A stretch of DNA of 42,906 nt, taken from contig CAKUWM010000003.1 in assembly GCA_934699305.1 (NCBI GenBank), positions 1 to 42,906 on the forward strand. The letters are read 5' to 3'. The notes beneath the pieces are model-generated. The model saw only the letters and a list, made by a program, of their open reading frames with translations. It did no database searches and had not been told where the DNA came from. Both the position numbers and the translations under genes were made by a program. Positions 18,502 through 27,977 of this stretch are shown piece after piece. Numbering within the stretch: the first letter of the stretch is position 1; each line of letters opens with the position of its first letter. This DNA comes from an uncultured Saprospiraceae bacterium. Its GTDB lineage: Bacteria > Bacteroidota > Bacteroidia > Chitinophagales > Saprospiraceae.

Positions 18502-18686
18502 ATATTTTTCGGATATACAAGTAAATCAGAATTTTATATTTTGAAAAAATAGATTTACATTGCGTCATCTTTTAGTAATATTTTTATCGATTGAATATAT
18601 CTAATAGATATGATTAAAATTTTACATTTTCATTAATTTTTTATTTATTTTTTAGAAATAAGCCATCAACTCCGAAAATCAAACGT

Positions 18687-20096
18687 ATGAATTCTAAAAA
18701 GATAAGCGCAATTATAGTATTAGTTGTATTATTTGTGGTTGGACTATTACATGTCATGAATGCTTATTTAGCCATTCAAATAAACACCATTGTCCTTTCT
18801 ATTTCACATTTACTACTATGCCTTAGCTTCATTTACTACGCCATACTAAAAAAGAATCTAACCACCTGGATTTTGATCTCTATGGTCATTGGCGCGATGA
18901 TAGGACACGAATTTCCCATCATTGGACAAAACATGAGGGTATTGAGTCAAGTCTTCCTCAAGATGATTAAAACCATCATTGCACCCATCTTGTTCTCAAC
19001 TCTTGTCGTTGGAATAGCAGGACATTCCAACCTTAAGCAAGTAGGTAGAATGGGCTGGAAGTCGATACTATATTTTGAGATTGTTACCACCTTTGCCTTA
19101 TTTATTGGGCTCTTTGCCATCAACATATCAAAAGCCGGTGTTGGCATCAAAATGCCCCCTGATGTACATGAGACCTTACCTGACGTTCAACAACAGACAT
19201 GGCAAGACATCATTTTACACGTATTTCCTGAAAACATTGCCAAGTCAATATATCACGCCGAAGTACTGCCTATTGTCGTATTTAGCGTGATTTTTGGTAT
19301 TGGTCTAGCGATGCTTGATGAGCGCAAAAAGCGGCCCATGCTCGAATTTTGCGACAGCCTGGCCGAGACCATGTTTAAATTTACCAATATCATCATGTAT
19401 TTTGCCCCGGTAGGCGTCGGCGCAGCGATAGCATATACGGTTGGACACATGGGATTGGGCATTTTAGTGAATTTAATGCAGCTATTATTAACGCTTTACG
19501 TGGCGTTAATTTTGTTTGTTTTATGTGTCTTATTGCCGGTGGCTTTAATTGCAAAAGTTCCCATTAAAAATTTCCTCAAAGCCGTATTAGAACCAATGTC
19601 TATTGCTTTTGCCACTACTTCCTCCGAATCTGCATTACCAAAGGCAATGCAGGCTATGGAAAGACTCGGTGTCCCCCGCAAAATTGTTGCATTTGTCATC
19701 CCTACCGGCTACAGCTTCAACCTCGATGGAACGACACTTTATCTTTCTTTAGCCTCCATTTTTGTGGCACAGGCGGCAGGTATGCACATGGATGTACCTA
19801 CACAGTTGTTTTTAGTCTTTACTCTGATGCTTACGAGCAAGGGTGTGGCGGGTGTTCCACGAGCATCATTGGTCATTCTTCTGGCTACTGCAGCGCAATT
19901 CAATCTTCCAACCTGGCCTATATTAATCATTTTGGGTATAGATGAACTCATGGATATGGCTCGTACAGCTACCAATGTTATGGGTAATTGCCTTGCAAGT
20001 TGTGTGATAGCACGATGGGAAGGTGAGTTTGAGCCCAGAGACCCTTCCATACCACTCGAATCAGAGGTAGAAGTTATCCAGGAAGCGACCATGTAG
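18687..20096 (+). CDS. Dicarboxylate/amino acid:cation symporter (DAACS family)
   Basis: This 469-residue transporter has the two-hairpin fold of GltP/DctA proteins. The serine-rich hairpin HP1 contains TSSES (311-315), TM7 has NLDGTTLY (345-352), HP2 holds SKGVAGVPRAS, and TM8 reads DMARTATNVMGN (423-434) with the carboxylate-binding Arg426. Two extra N-terminal helices (about 6-55) precede the canonical core. DMART rather than the DctA-type SEARA favours a GltP-like protein for glutamate/aspartate, but C4-dicarboxylates remain possible. It is divergent from pckA over a 242-bp spacer. Confidence 0.88.
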   Translation: MNSKKISAIIVLVVLFVVGLLHVMNAYLAIQINTIVLSISHLLLCLSFIYYAILKKNLTTWILISMVIGAMIGHEFPIIGQNMRVLSQVFLKMIKTIIAPILFSTLVVGIAGHSNLKQVGRMGWKSILYFEIVTTFALFIGLFAINISKAGVGIKMPPDVHETLPDVQQQTWQDIILHVFPENIAKSIYHAEVLPIVVFSVIFGIGLAMLDERKKRPMLEFCDSLAETMFKFTNIIMYFAPVGVGAAIAYTVGHMGLGILVNLMQLLLTLYVALILFVLCVLLPVALIAKVPIKNFLKAVLEPMSIAFATTSSESALPKAMQAMERLGVPRKIVAFVIPTGYSFNLDGTTLYLSLASIFVAQAAGMHMDVPTQLFLVFTLMLTSKGVAGVPRASLVILLATAAQFNLPTWPILIILGIDELMDMARTATNVMGNCLASCVIARWEGEFEPRDPSIPLESEVEVIQEATM

Positions 20097-20220
20097 TGAA
20101 TATAACTTATGCTTTATATGCATAGATGTACCGGAAAATTTGTAGTTCAATTTTTAATAAATGCAGTCATCAATGATACAATTGGCTTGCCATGTAAAAT
20201 AACACTTTAAAATACTGTAT

Positions 20221-21552
20221 ATGATGAAGCTCATTTTATTTATTCCACTTATTTCACTTTTTATCTCTTGTTCAAATGTTCAGCAAGCCGCAAAACAAGA
20301 TGAACCTTTTGTTACGATTAAAGATGGCCACTTTATCCAAGGAGATACTGCCTTCTATTTTGTAGGTACAAATTATTGGTATGGGCCTTCCTTAGGACTG
20401 ATGAACGATACAGTCAGGGGTCTGCAAAGATTGAGACATGAGTTAGATTTTTTAAAGTCACATGGAATCACAAACCTAAGAATCTGTGCAGCAGTAGAAG
20501 GAGAAGGCACCATCCAAGGCGTGCCACGAATCTTTCCCGTATTCCAACAATCCCCGGGAGTCTTCGTTGCTGACAACCTTAAGGGTCTTGACAGACTATT
20601 AGATGAGATGAGTCGTAAGGAGATGAAGGCAGTTTTGTTTTTTAGCAATAATTGGGAATGGAGTGGCGGATTTTTACAATATCTGTATTGGAATAAAGCG
20701 ATTGACAGCACCGCATTTTATACCCGTTTGCCTTGGGAACAGTTGCGTGATGTAGTGAGTGGATTTTATTCCTGCAAACCATGCATCCAACAATATGAAG
20801 CCCAGGTCAAAGCAATACTCACAAGAAAAAACTCGGTCAATGGACGCAAATATATCGACGACCCTACAATCTTCGCTTGGCAATTGGCCAACGAGCCTCG
20901 TCCCATGCGTCCTGCAGCTATCGATGCTTATAAAAACTGGATTGCACAAACGGCAAAGCTCATTAAAAGTATCGACACCAATCACCTTGTTACCATTGGC
21001 GTTGAAGGATATATCGGAACTGAAAACATGGATGTTTATGAGGCTATACATGCTGATTCCAATATCGACTATGGTACGATACACATTTGGCCGCGCAACT
21101 GGCAATGGTACAAGGATTTAAACGACGTAAACCAACAAAAAAAGGTTCTCAATATGACCAAAGATTATATCAATGATCACATGAACGTGATGAAAAAGAT
21201 AGGTAAACCACTGGTTTTAGAAGAATTTGGCTACCCCAGAGACAACAGCAGTTTCGAACCGTCAAGCACAACAAAGATAAGAGATGCCTTCTACGCACTA
21301 TTATTCAATGAATTGAATCAATCTCAACAAAATAAAGGTATATTGGCCGGTTGTAACTTTTGGGCATTTGGCGGAGAAGCCCGACCCATCCCCGGTCAAA
21401 AGTTCTGGAAGCCCGGTGATGACTTCATGGGCGATCCACCGATTGAAGAACAAGGTTTATATTCCGTCTTTGATAGTGACAGTTCTACATGGAAGGTGAT
21501 TCAAGCATTTATTGAGACAGCCTCCGTACAACAGAAGGACAAACTAAAATAA
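20221..21552 (+). CDS. GH5 glycoside hydrolase, endo-beta-1,4-mannanase-like lipoprotein
   Basis: This 443-residue protein has a lipoprotein signal (LFISC, Cys17). The (beta/alpha)8 domain begins FVGTNYWYG, and the GH5 acid/base is Glu225 in QLANEPRP. The nucleophile is probably Glu335 in LVLEEFGYPRDNS. HIWPRNW near 288-294 also fits GH5 subfamily 7 mannanases. The expected activity is internal cleavage of mannan or glucomannan at the cell surface or periplasm. No CBM or T9SS tail is present. It follows the symporter by 124 bp but may have its own promoter. No SusCD pair is nearby, so this is not a classical polysaccharide utilisation locus. Confidence 0.87.
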   Translation: MMKLILFIPLISLFISCSNVQQAAKQDEPFVTIKDGHFIQGDTAFYFVGTNYWYGPSLGLMNDTVRGLQRLRHELDFLKSHGITNLRICAAVEGEGTIQGVPRIFPVFQQSPGVFVADNLKGLDRLLDEMSRKEMKAVLFFSNNWEWSGGFLQYLYWNKAIDSTAFYTRLPWEQLRDVVSGFYSCKPCIQQYEAQVKAILTRKNSVNGRKYIDDPTIFAWQLANEPRPMRPAAIDAYKNWIAQTAKLIKSIDTNHLVTIGVEGYIGTENMDVYEAIHADSNIDYGTIHIWPRNWQWYKDLNDVNQQKKVLNMTKDYINDHMNVMKKIGKPLVLEEFGYPRDNSSFEPSSTTKIRDAFYALLFNELNQSQQNKGILAGCNFWAFGGEARPIPGQKFWKPGDDFMGDPPIEEQGLYSVFDSDSSTWKVIQAFIETASVQQKDKLK

Positions 21553-21706
21553 AAGGGAATACCTACAAGAAAAAGATTGGATTATGTTACCATAAACAAT
21601 GAAATAATCACTTATCGATTATCCTAATTAATACAAATAGCAAGAGAATAATTTATTTATTAATATTATATTTACAATTTGTAAGACTTCGATTAAGATA
21701 GATCCA

Positions 21707-22576
21707 ATGAAAAAATTATTACCCATTATTTCATTTGTCATTCTTGCTTCAACAGGAATTTTGGGTCAGGATTTTGGCAAAAACAATGCTTTTTGGACTT
21801 ATGATTATTTGGCAAACTTTAGTTTTGGCGAAGTACAATTACAGTTTCAAAAAGATACTATTTTTGAAGAAAAAAATGTTACTTTCTACCAACTTGCAGC
21901 TGATTTAACCACCCCATTTGGAGATCCAATTAAATATATTAAAAAAAATGTGATTGTTTTAACACAGGAAGAAGGTATCGTGTATATATATACCGGATAT
22001 CCTAATTATGTATTTGATACGTTGTACAATTTTAATGCCATTGCCGGTGACACGTGGGCTCTTGACAAAGTAACCTGTCACGTCTTAAGTGTCGATACTA
22101 TAAAAATGAGTGGTTTCAACAGAAAGAGATTGGCCGTCGAATACCAATTTAATGAGTGGTCCAGACCTATTGCAACCATGGATATCATAGTTGAAGGAAT
22201 AGGAAATACAACGCATTTCCTTGATATTAGAGACTACTTTTTAAGTTTTGTTGATGGTAATGTTGGTGGAGATTTAATCTGTTTTAAAGACGACTTCTTG
22301 ACTTATGGCACTCCGTGTTCTTATTTTTACTTAAATAATAGACAAATAGACAAGGATATCAGTATCTATCCCAATCCAAGTACTGATATATTGAAGGTAC
22401 AGTGCCCGGATTGTCAAAAATTTCTAATCAAAGATCTAAGAGGGAATATTTTATTAGAAGGTGAGCTTATTACCTCTCAGGAGATTGTTGTCTCAAGCCT
22501 TAATCCCGGGGCATACATAATCTATTTATCAAATAAAAATGGGGATATTATGGTTAAAAAGTTTATAGTTCGGTAA
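21707..22576 (+). CDS. Secreted protein with type IX secretion C-terminal sorting domain
   Basis: This 289-residue protein has a signal peptide (MKKLLPIISFVILASTGILG), a beta-rich central part of about 180 residues with no family I recognise, and a C-terminal type A T9SS tail. The tail has SIYPNPSTDILKV, a KDLRGNIL strand, LNPGAYIIYL and the final basic VKKFIVR. The T9SS tail directs export across the outer membrane, usually with attachment to the surface. The central part shares the look of other short Bacteroidota surface proteins of unknown role. Convergent with the TPR gene at 22892. Confidence 0.82.
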   Translation: MKKLLPIISFVILASTGILGQDFGKNNAFWTYDYLANFSFGEVQLQFQKDTIFEEKNVTFYQLAADLTTPFGDPIKYIKKNVIVLTQEEGIVYIYTGYPNYVFDTLYNFNAIAGDTWALDKVTCHVLSVDTIKMSGFNRKRLAVEYQFNEWSRPIATMDIIVEGIGNTTHFLDIRDYFLSFVDGNVGGDLICFKDDFLTYGTPCSYFYLNNRQIDKDISIYPNPSTDILKVQCPDCQKFLIKDLRGNILLEGELITSQEIVVSSLNPGAYIIYLSNKNGDIMVKKFIVR

Positions 22577-22609
22577 TTCCTCAAAATATTTTTTGTCGCC
22601 CCACTAATC

Positions 22610-22682
22610 TTTTACGAATTGTAATGCCGAAAGGATATCCGTAATAGACCAACGAAATTGGTCTAAACGGCTTTAATTTCGA
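22610..22682 (+). repeat. Palindromic repeat P, diverged copy 2
   Basis: It starts TTTTACGAATTGTAA, the same head as the copy at 33612, and contains the arm TAGACCAA paired with TTGGTCTA (22645-22652 with 22658-22665) around a CGAAA loop. The segment between head and arm differs from other copies. It lies 34 bp after the T9SS-tailed gene and may act as its terminator. Confidence 0.5.
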
Positions 22683-22807
22683 AAGCTATCGGGAGCATTT
22701 TGATTTTAAGGAAATCCCGACTTTTCAGGGATACTTCTAATTTTCGGCCTTTTATAAAAATCATTTTCGTTTTACAATCAAATAAACGAGTTACCAACAA
22801 ATAAAAA

Positions 22808-22847
22808 GAGCGTATATCCCAACCCTCATTAGCCGGAATATACGCTC
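22808..22847 (-). terminator. Terminator of the exb/ton operon
   Basis: A 10-bp stem pairs 22808-22817 (GAGCGTATAT) with 22838-22847. On the minus strand it is followed by TTTTTAT. It sits 45 bp past the stop of the last operon gene. Confidence 0.75.
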
Positions 22848-22891
22848 CTCCTGAAAGCTAAATCAACTTAGAAGTTGAATCTGCTCAATTT

Positions 22892-24505
22892 TTACTTTTT
22901 AGGGGGCGCTGTTTTAGTTGCATCTAACAAAAAGTTAAACAGCTTCATCACCTGCTCATTACCGGCATCAATTTCCAACGCCTGATCATTATATTTTTGC
23001 GCAGTGGCAAAGTCTTTTTTGACATTAATATTATAAACTGTCAGCCAGTTGAGTGCTTCAATCATTTGTTTATTATATTTTGCCGGATCTACCTTACCTT
23101 TCTCAACGACTTTCTCAAAAGCCGGTACAGCAGCAGCACCTTTATTCAAAGTATCCAACTGAGCGTAATGACGACCTTTCCACAAGTATCCTTCCACTTC
23201 TTCAGGCAGTTTTCCAATGATTCCATCCGCAGCTTCTACCCCACGTTGATATTGATGACCCAAATAGTCGGCTCTGGTAGCATAGAAATAATCTACAGCC
23301 AAATCGGTTGATTTAGCAATAGCAAAAAAGAACTTACCCGCTTCCGCATATTTCTTTTGCTCAAAAAGTGTATCAGCAATGATTTTGATATCATTCACCA
23401 AGGTAGAGTCCATCTGGAATGCTTGTAAATAATTGGCGTCAGCCAGACTATCCCGTCCCATTCCTTTTTGGATTTTCCCAAGGTATAAATAGTCCTGAGC
23501 CAACAATTGAGTCGTATCTCTATGCTCTAAGAAATAATTCATCTCCTCCAAAGCTTTTTGGTTGTTTCCGGTTTCGTAATAGGCATAACCCAACATTCTC
23601 ACTACATTAGGATACTTGTTGGCCTTGTCCTGTACTTTTGCTTTTTCTAATAATGGAAGAGCATCTTTGTAATCATTATTTAGAAATAGGATATTCGCAT
23701 ATTGTACCTCTTCCGGCAAAGTCGGTGTTACCATAGACATATACTTGCTGTAATTTTCCTTCGCTTCAGCATATTTATTTACATCATAGTAGTATTTTCC
23801 CAAATCTTTATATGGAAGGGCATAAGTTGGATCGGTTTCTATGGCTTTTCTCAATTCAGGCACCCCAAATTCATATCTCTTCGCCCTAATATAGGTAACT
23901 CCTATTTTATAATGTGGGACAGCATTGGTCTTGTCAAGATCTAAAGCATATTCATAATTGGTAACAGCATTACCGGCATCATTTTTTAATAAATAGGCAT
24001 CTCCCAGTAAGAGACGGGTAGAGGCTGTTTTTAATCCATAGTCATCAATAGCGGATTTGATATATCCAATAGCTTTGACGGCGTTTGGTTTTTTACCAAA
24101 AAGAAAATATTCGCCTACGGTTCGATATAAAAAGCCTTTGGCTTTCTTACCTTTTCGGATAGCTTTATCTATATCCACGACAAGGTCATCCGGATTAGCG
24201 CCTTGCTCCAATCTCAATAACACATCAGCCGTTTTACCATAAGCACCCTTTTCGTCGGTAGCCTTAATGGTGTTAAGGACTTCCGTCGCTTCACTGTATT
24301 TGCCTGCTGCATTAAGGATACTGTAAAGTGAGAGCTTATCGGCTAAACTTTCCGGATTGGCATTTACAACGGCCTTTACTGTACTTACAGCATCTGCTTC
24401 TTTACCATAAGATAATTGCTTATATGCCGTTTCAATATCTTGTGCTTTTGCAACACTAAATATTAATAAGAGTATTAAAAGCAAATTCATTTTTTTCATC
24501 ATCAT
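22892..24505 (-). CDS. Exported TPR protein at end of the exb/ton operon
   Basis: This 537-residue protein has a signal peptide (MNLLLILLLIFSVAKAQ after a short basic start) and about ten tetratricopeptide-like repeats through its length, such as NAVPHYKIGVTYIRAKRYEFGVPELRKA-type units. It has no enzyme motif. TPR arrays scaffold protein complexes. Its position as last gene of the exbB-exbD-exbD-tonB cluster, 36 bp after the PstS-like gene, suggests a periplasmic partner of that machine, but this is inference. Three Met codons start the ORF; the second or third could be the true start. The hairpin at 22808-22847 terminates it. Confidence 0.8.
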   Translation of the reverse strand: MMMKKMNLLLILLLIFSVAKAQDIETAYKQLSYGKEADAVSTVKAVVNANPESLADKLSLYSILNAAGKYSEATEVLNTIKATDEKGAYGKTADVLLRLEQGANPDDLVVDIDKAIRKGKKAKGFLYRTVGEYFLFGKKPNAVKAIGYIKSAIDDYGLKTASTRLLLGDAYLLKNDAGNAVTNYEYALDLDKTNAVPHYKIGVTYIRAKRYEFGVPELRKAIETDPTYALPYKDLGKYYYDVNKYAEAKENYSKYMSMVTPTLPEEVQYANILFLNNDYKDALPLLEKAKVQDKANKYPNVVRMLGYAYYETGNNQKALEEMNYFLEHRDTTQLLAQDYLYLGKIQKGMGRDSLADANYLQAFQMDSTLVNDIKIIADTLFEQKKYAEAGKFFFAIAKSTDLAVDYFYATRADYLGHQYQRGVEAADGIIGKLPEEVEGYLWKGRHYAQLDTLNKGAAAVPAFEKVVEKGKVDPAKYNKQMIEALNWLTVYNINVKKDFATAQKYNDQALEIDAGNEQVMKLFNFLLDATKTAPPKK

Positions 24506-24541
24506 ACTTCTTGTTATCGTTTTTATGATTTAGGTTAAATA

Positions 24542-25471
24542 TTAATTATTGATTTGGATAAGTCTGATTGGAGAGTTGGACGGAACGAGTCCATCCTTCA
24601 ATATGATCCTTTGACCTTTATCTGATCCTACAAAAGATGCAAATCCACTTGTTATTCCTTTGTGTGTTTCATCAAAGATAAAGTTGGTAAATCTAAGTAA
24701 AGGATAGTTGCGAGAAGCCACATACGCTTGATAAGGCTTATAGAACTTAGGTCCACTCAATTTTGATATACCCAAAGGTTTTATTTCCTTGGGAAACAAT
24801 TGGTTTGAGTCTTTATCATAGCTGGTAATCTGATTAACTCCGATAAAACCAACGGCATTCTTGTGACTTGATATATAACCCAGCATGGACTGACCGGCAG
24901 GTAGAGCAAATACTGTCTTGCCAAAATTATCTCCTTTCAACACAGAATCACGCAAAAATGAAATCATTCCACTCCCTTCATTATCAATAATAACTGAAAT
25001 CTTGGTTCCATTGCCCCAATCGGTGGTTGTTCCATTTACAATATTTCTCAACTGATCGACTGTAATTTCGTCCACCGGATTATCTGGATGCACTATTACG
25101 GCAACGGCATCAGTTGCCAGACGCACTGTCCGTGGTTCATACTTCTTTTTATCCTTGAATAACTTTACTTCACCCGGGTTCAACTCTCTACCTATGATAA
25201 TCCCTTTAACACTATCACTTAAAAATGCCTTTACGGCCATAGCTTCATTGGTGTAGTTGACTTGTATCGATGCATCCTTGTATTCAGAAGTAAAAACCTG
25301 AATCTCACTATCGACCATAGACTTATATAGGCTGTCAGAAGCAATCAGAGCACTACCTGATGTAGTGGTATCCTGAGGCATTACCGGTGCAGGGTTATTA
25401 CTGCATGAAAACAAAATTAAGCTTCCCATCCAAAGGAAAACAAAGCTAAAATAATTCGATCTATTCTTCAT
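24542..25471 (-). CDS. PstS-like substrate-binding lipoprotein
   Basis: This 309-residue protein has a lipobox (LFSC, Cys23) and the bilobal periplasmic-binding fold of the PstS superfamily. Recognisable pieces are IQVFTSEYKDASIQV, VAVIVHPDNPVDEITVDQLRNI, NEGSGMISFLRD (the anion-binding SG-x-x-F region), NAVGFIGV and the C-terminal SGFASFVGSDKGQRIILKDGL. PstS normally delivers phosphate to PstCAB, but no ABC transporter is here. The gene overlaps the small membrane-protein gene by 11 bp and belongs to the exb/ton operon. Its ligand may be phosphate or another oxyanion; this is not decided by sequence. Confidence 0.82.
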   Translation of the reverse strand: MKNRSNYFSFVFLWMGSLILFSCSNNPAPVMPQDTTTSGSALIASDSLYKSMVDSEIQVFTSEYKDASIQVNYTNEAMAVKAFLSDSVKGIIIGRELNPGEVKLFKDKKKYEPRTVRLATDAVAVIVHPDNPVDEITVDQLRNIVNGTTTDWGNGTKISVIIDNEGSGMISFLRDSVLKGDNFGKTVFALPAGQSMLGYISSHKNAVGFIGVNQITSYDKDSNQLFPKEIKPLGISKLSGPKFYKPYQAYVASRNYPLLRFTNFIFDETHKGITSGFASFVGSDKGQRIILKDGLVPSNSPIRLIQINN

Positions 25472-25697
25472 TCCGCCTATTCTTTAAATTCACATACAAC
25501 CTAAAAAGTCTGAAAATGCCGTAAACAATCAATAATGCACCAAATATTTTTAAAATCGTATCATCTCCATTGGGTGACACTACCCACTCCATCAATATAG
25601 CCAATCCCAACCCGGTAAAAAAAATACCTATAATTAAGGCTAATACATTAGCTAATAAATGAAATGAATGCCTTATTGACTTTCTTTGATAGGACAA
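25461..25697 (-). CDS. Small two-helix membrane protein
   Basis: This 78-residue protein has two predicted membrane helices (about 13-37 and 47-68) joined by a short loop (SPNGDDT) and a basic C-tail. I recognise no family with a known role. It overlaps the PstS-like gene by 11 bp and follows tonB by 83 bp, so translation is probably coupled within the operon. The overlap and the helix pattern support it as a real gene; its role could be to stabilise or regulate the TonB complex (inference only). Confidence 0.7.
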   Translation of the reverse strand: MSYQRKSIRHSFHLLANVLALIIGIFFTGLGLAILMEWVVSPNGDDTILKIFGALLIVYGIFRLFRLYVNLKNRRNEE

Positions 25698-25780
25698 ATT
25701 ATATTATTTTCTGAAAAACAAAATAGCAACCAGGAAGAATTCCAAATTGCTATTTTATTCGTAATTAATTAACAAAATTG

Positions 25781-26629
25781 TTATTCTCCTTCTAACTTAA
25801 ATGTAACAGGTAAAGTAAATTGAACACGAACAGATTTACCATTTTGCTTTCCCGGCTTCCAGTTAGGCATTTTCTTTACAACTCTCATTGCTTCATCTCC
25901 GGCTCCACCACCTACGCCGTCTCGTACAACCCGCACATTGGCAATGTCACCATTCTTCTCTACCGTAAATTGAAGTATAACTTTACCTTGCAACCCATTG
26001 ATACGAGCTTCGGAAGGGTATTTCAAATTCTCACCTATCCATTTGTACATTGCACCCGCCCCTCCGGGAAATTCAGGTTGTTGTTCTACTACCGTAAAAA
26101 TTTTATTCTCATCTTCCACTTTTGCCACAACTTTCTTTTCAGAAGATTCAAACAATCCCGGTGCGGCGTCAGCTTTAGTATCAATAGCTACCGGAGCATT
26201 TGGATCTCCTTCTACAGTCTTTGTTCCGGGATCTTTATCTTTCAGTTCTTTGACCGTAGCCATTTCAACTTCCTGAGCAACTACCTCTTTCACCACAGGT
26301 GGAACATACTGTACGGATGCCCTTTCCGGAGGTGGTGGGGGTGCAGTCTGTTCAGGTGGTGGCGGCTCATTCTCTTCCATTGGGGGAGGCGCCTCTAAGT
26401 TAGTAATGTTGGCTTCGACTTCTATTGGTTTATCCGGGAAAAATCCCGCAAGTTTATTCTTGATAAAAGAATAACTAAGAATTGCCACTGTAAGAATTAC
26501 AGTAATCAATATTGCTCTAGCGACAAACTTAGGATACCTTTTGCGAAGGTCATAAGCTCCATAAGCCTTATTACGACCTTCAAACAAGATATCGAGCATA
26601 TCCGCCCTTAATATTTCTTCTCTTTTCAT
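25781..26629 (-). CDS. tonB: Energy transducer TonB
   Basis: This 282-residue protein passes proton-motive-force energy from ExbB/ExbD to outer-membrane receptors. The N-terminus DILFEGRNKAYGAYDLRKRY is typical of Bacteroidota TonB. A single membrane helix (about 35-56) follows, then a proline-rich periplasmic spacer (about 80-105, PPPMEENEPPPPEQ) and the C-terminal TonB domain (about 190-282). That domain has QPEFPGGAGAMYKWIGENL, YPSEARINGLQGKV and WKPGKQNGKSVRVQFTLPV. It lies third from the exb pair in the same operon. Confidence 0.94.
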   Translation of the reverse strand: MKREEILRADMLDILFEGRNKAYGAYDLRKRYPKFVARAILITVILTVAILSYSFIKNKLAGFFPDKPIEVEANITNLEAPPPMEENEPPPPEQTAPPPPPERASVQYVPPVVKEVVAQEVEMATVKELKDKDPGTKTVEGDPNAPVAIDTKADAAPGLFESSEKKVVAKVEDENKIFTVVEQQPEFPGGAGAMYKWIGENLKYPSEARINGLQGKVILQFTVEKNGDIANVRVVRDGVGGGAGDEAMRVVKKMPNWKPGKQNGKSVRVQFTLPVTFKLEGE

Positions 26630-26700
26630 AGGTTCGTTTTATTTTTATAACGCATTATTACGTTGAAATGTTTCATTTATCAACTTATTTTTACGTTAAA

Positions 26701-27264
26701 TTAATTTGCAGCTGGTGGAGCACCACCGGCATTTTTAAATTTATCTACCAAGGCCATCTCTTGAGGAGTCACAGGGACCACTGTATAAGTTCCTATTTCA
26801 TCAATTGCCATTTCATCCAAAATATCTATCAAGTTACTATAATTTGAATCATTGGTTGGTTTGATAATAATGACTACCGATTTTATTTTATCTGTCGGTA
26901 AGATAGCTGCTTCTACTTTCTTCTTCTTATCAAGGATAATGCTACGGATACTTTTGTAGTCCGTATTTTTTATTTCAGGGCTTTGGAGACCTTCGTAATA
27001 CCAAATTACATTATTGGATCCGAGAATCAAGGTAAGTACTTTAGCAGCTGGAACTTCCGGTGGTGGTGGATCATCAGGATTTCTTTCCACAGGCATATTT
27101 ATCTGCATTGCTTGTGGCTTGTTCATAGTTGTGGTAAGCATAAAAAAAGTGATGAGAAGGAAGGCCAAGTCCACCATTGGTGTCAAGTCCACTCTAGTCG
27201 ATAACTTTTTACCTTTTTTGCCACCTTTTTTATCGCCAGAACTGGCGGTATCCATTTGTGCCAT
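26701..27264 (-). CDS. ExbD/TolR family biopolymer transport protein (second copy)
   Basis: This 187-residue protein has a lysine-rich cytoplasmic start, one membrane helix with the proton-path aspartate (LTPMVDLAFLLITFFML), and a periplasmic domain with TDKIKSVVIIIKPTNDSNYSNLIDILDEM. It works with ExbB to energise TonB. It is shorter and more canonical than the ExbD encoded just upstream, 33 bp away. The two probably form a heteromeric or alternative stator set. Asp in MVDLAF is the conserved functional residue. Confidence 0.93.
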   Translation of the reverse strand: MAQMDTASSGDKKGGKKGKKLSTRVDLTPMVDLAFLLITFFMLTTTMNKPQAMQINMPVERNPDDPPPPEVPAAKVLTLILGSNNVIWYYEGLQSPEIKNTDYKSIRSIILDKKKKVEAAILPTDKIKSVVIIIKPTNDSNYSNLIDILDEMAIDEIGTYTVVPVTPQEMALVDKFKNAGGAPPAAN

Positions 27265-27297
27265 AACTAATGGTTATTTTACAAAGTTTATATTTTA

Positions 27298-27930
27298 TTA
27301 TTCTTTTTCTTCCGGCTGATTGGGATTGGCTTTCAAAGAAGTCACAGCATAAAATTTATGACCTTGAATTTTCTTATTTGCCAATGTTGCAAACACAGCC
27401 CTAACAACTGGATATTTCACTCCTCCATCGCCTTTAACAGATAGTCTTGCTTGTGGATTAACTATCCTTGCATAAGCCACCCATTTAAACAACTGATTAG
27501 AATCTGTCAATGTAGTATCTACCGGGATACCGGGAGATTTAAATGACTTCTGGTCACTGGGTTGTAAATTCAAATATGATTTCAACTGATTAAAAGGCAC
27601 TCCTACCCCGGCACTCAATGCAAAATTTTGTTTTTCCTGCTTTGTCAGTCCTAATTTCATATTATTATCTATCTCATCGATCAATTCAAGTTTCGTAGGA
27701 ATCCCGTCCATATCGAAGAATACACGTCCATCTTTATCGATCGATATTGTGATGATATTGGTCTCAGCCACCTTGGTATCAGAGATTGAAGCAGGTGTTA
27801 CTACTTCAACCAAATCAGGTGGCTTAAACTTAGTGGCCAGCATAAAGAAGGTCAAGAGAAGGAATGACACGTCACACATCGCTGTCATGTCGATGGCCGT
27901 ACTCTTCCTCGCAATTTTTTTCTTAGGCAT
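27298..27930 (-). CDS. ExbD/TolR family biopolymer transport protein (first copy)
   Basis: This 210-residue ExbD paralogue has a basic start (MPKKKIARKSTAIDMT), a membrane helix with the conserved aspartate (MCDVSFLLLTFFMLATKF), and a periplasmic domain that is longer than usual. The domain includes an insertion (about 90-150) around YLNLQPSDQKSFKSPG before ARLSVKGDGGVKYPVVRAVFATL. Tandem unequal ExbD genes are common in Bacteroidota. It follows exbB by 47 bp. The insertion may give it a distinct partner. Confidence 0.92.
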   Translation of the reverse strand: MPKKKIARKSTAIDMTAMCDVSFLLLTFFMLATKFKPPDLVEVVTPASISDTKVAETNIITISIDKDGRVFFDMDGIPTKLELIDEIDNNMKLGLTKQEKQNFALSAGVGVPFNQLKSYLNLQPSDQKSFKSPGIPVDTTLTDSNQLFKWVAYARIVNPQARLSVKGDGGVKYPVVRAVFATLANKKIQGHKFYAVTSLKANPNQPEEKE

Positions 27931-27977
27931 TATGGTTACTTTTAAGAATTAATGAATTTACACAGATGACTGTGTGA

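Larger units (their letters stand above)
22577..22891. other. Convergent intergenic region rich in hairpins
   Basis: This gap between convergent genes holds a palindromic repeat (22610-22682), a second small hairpin (22689-22694 with 22715-22720) and the terminator of the minus-strand operon (22808-22847). No ORF of note. Confidence 0.6.
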
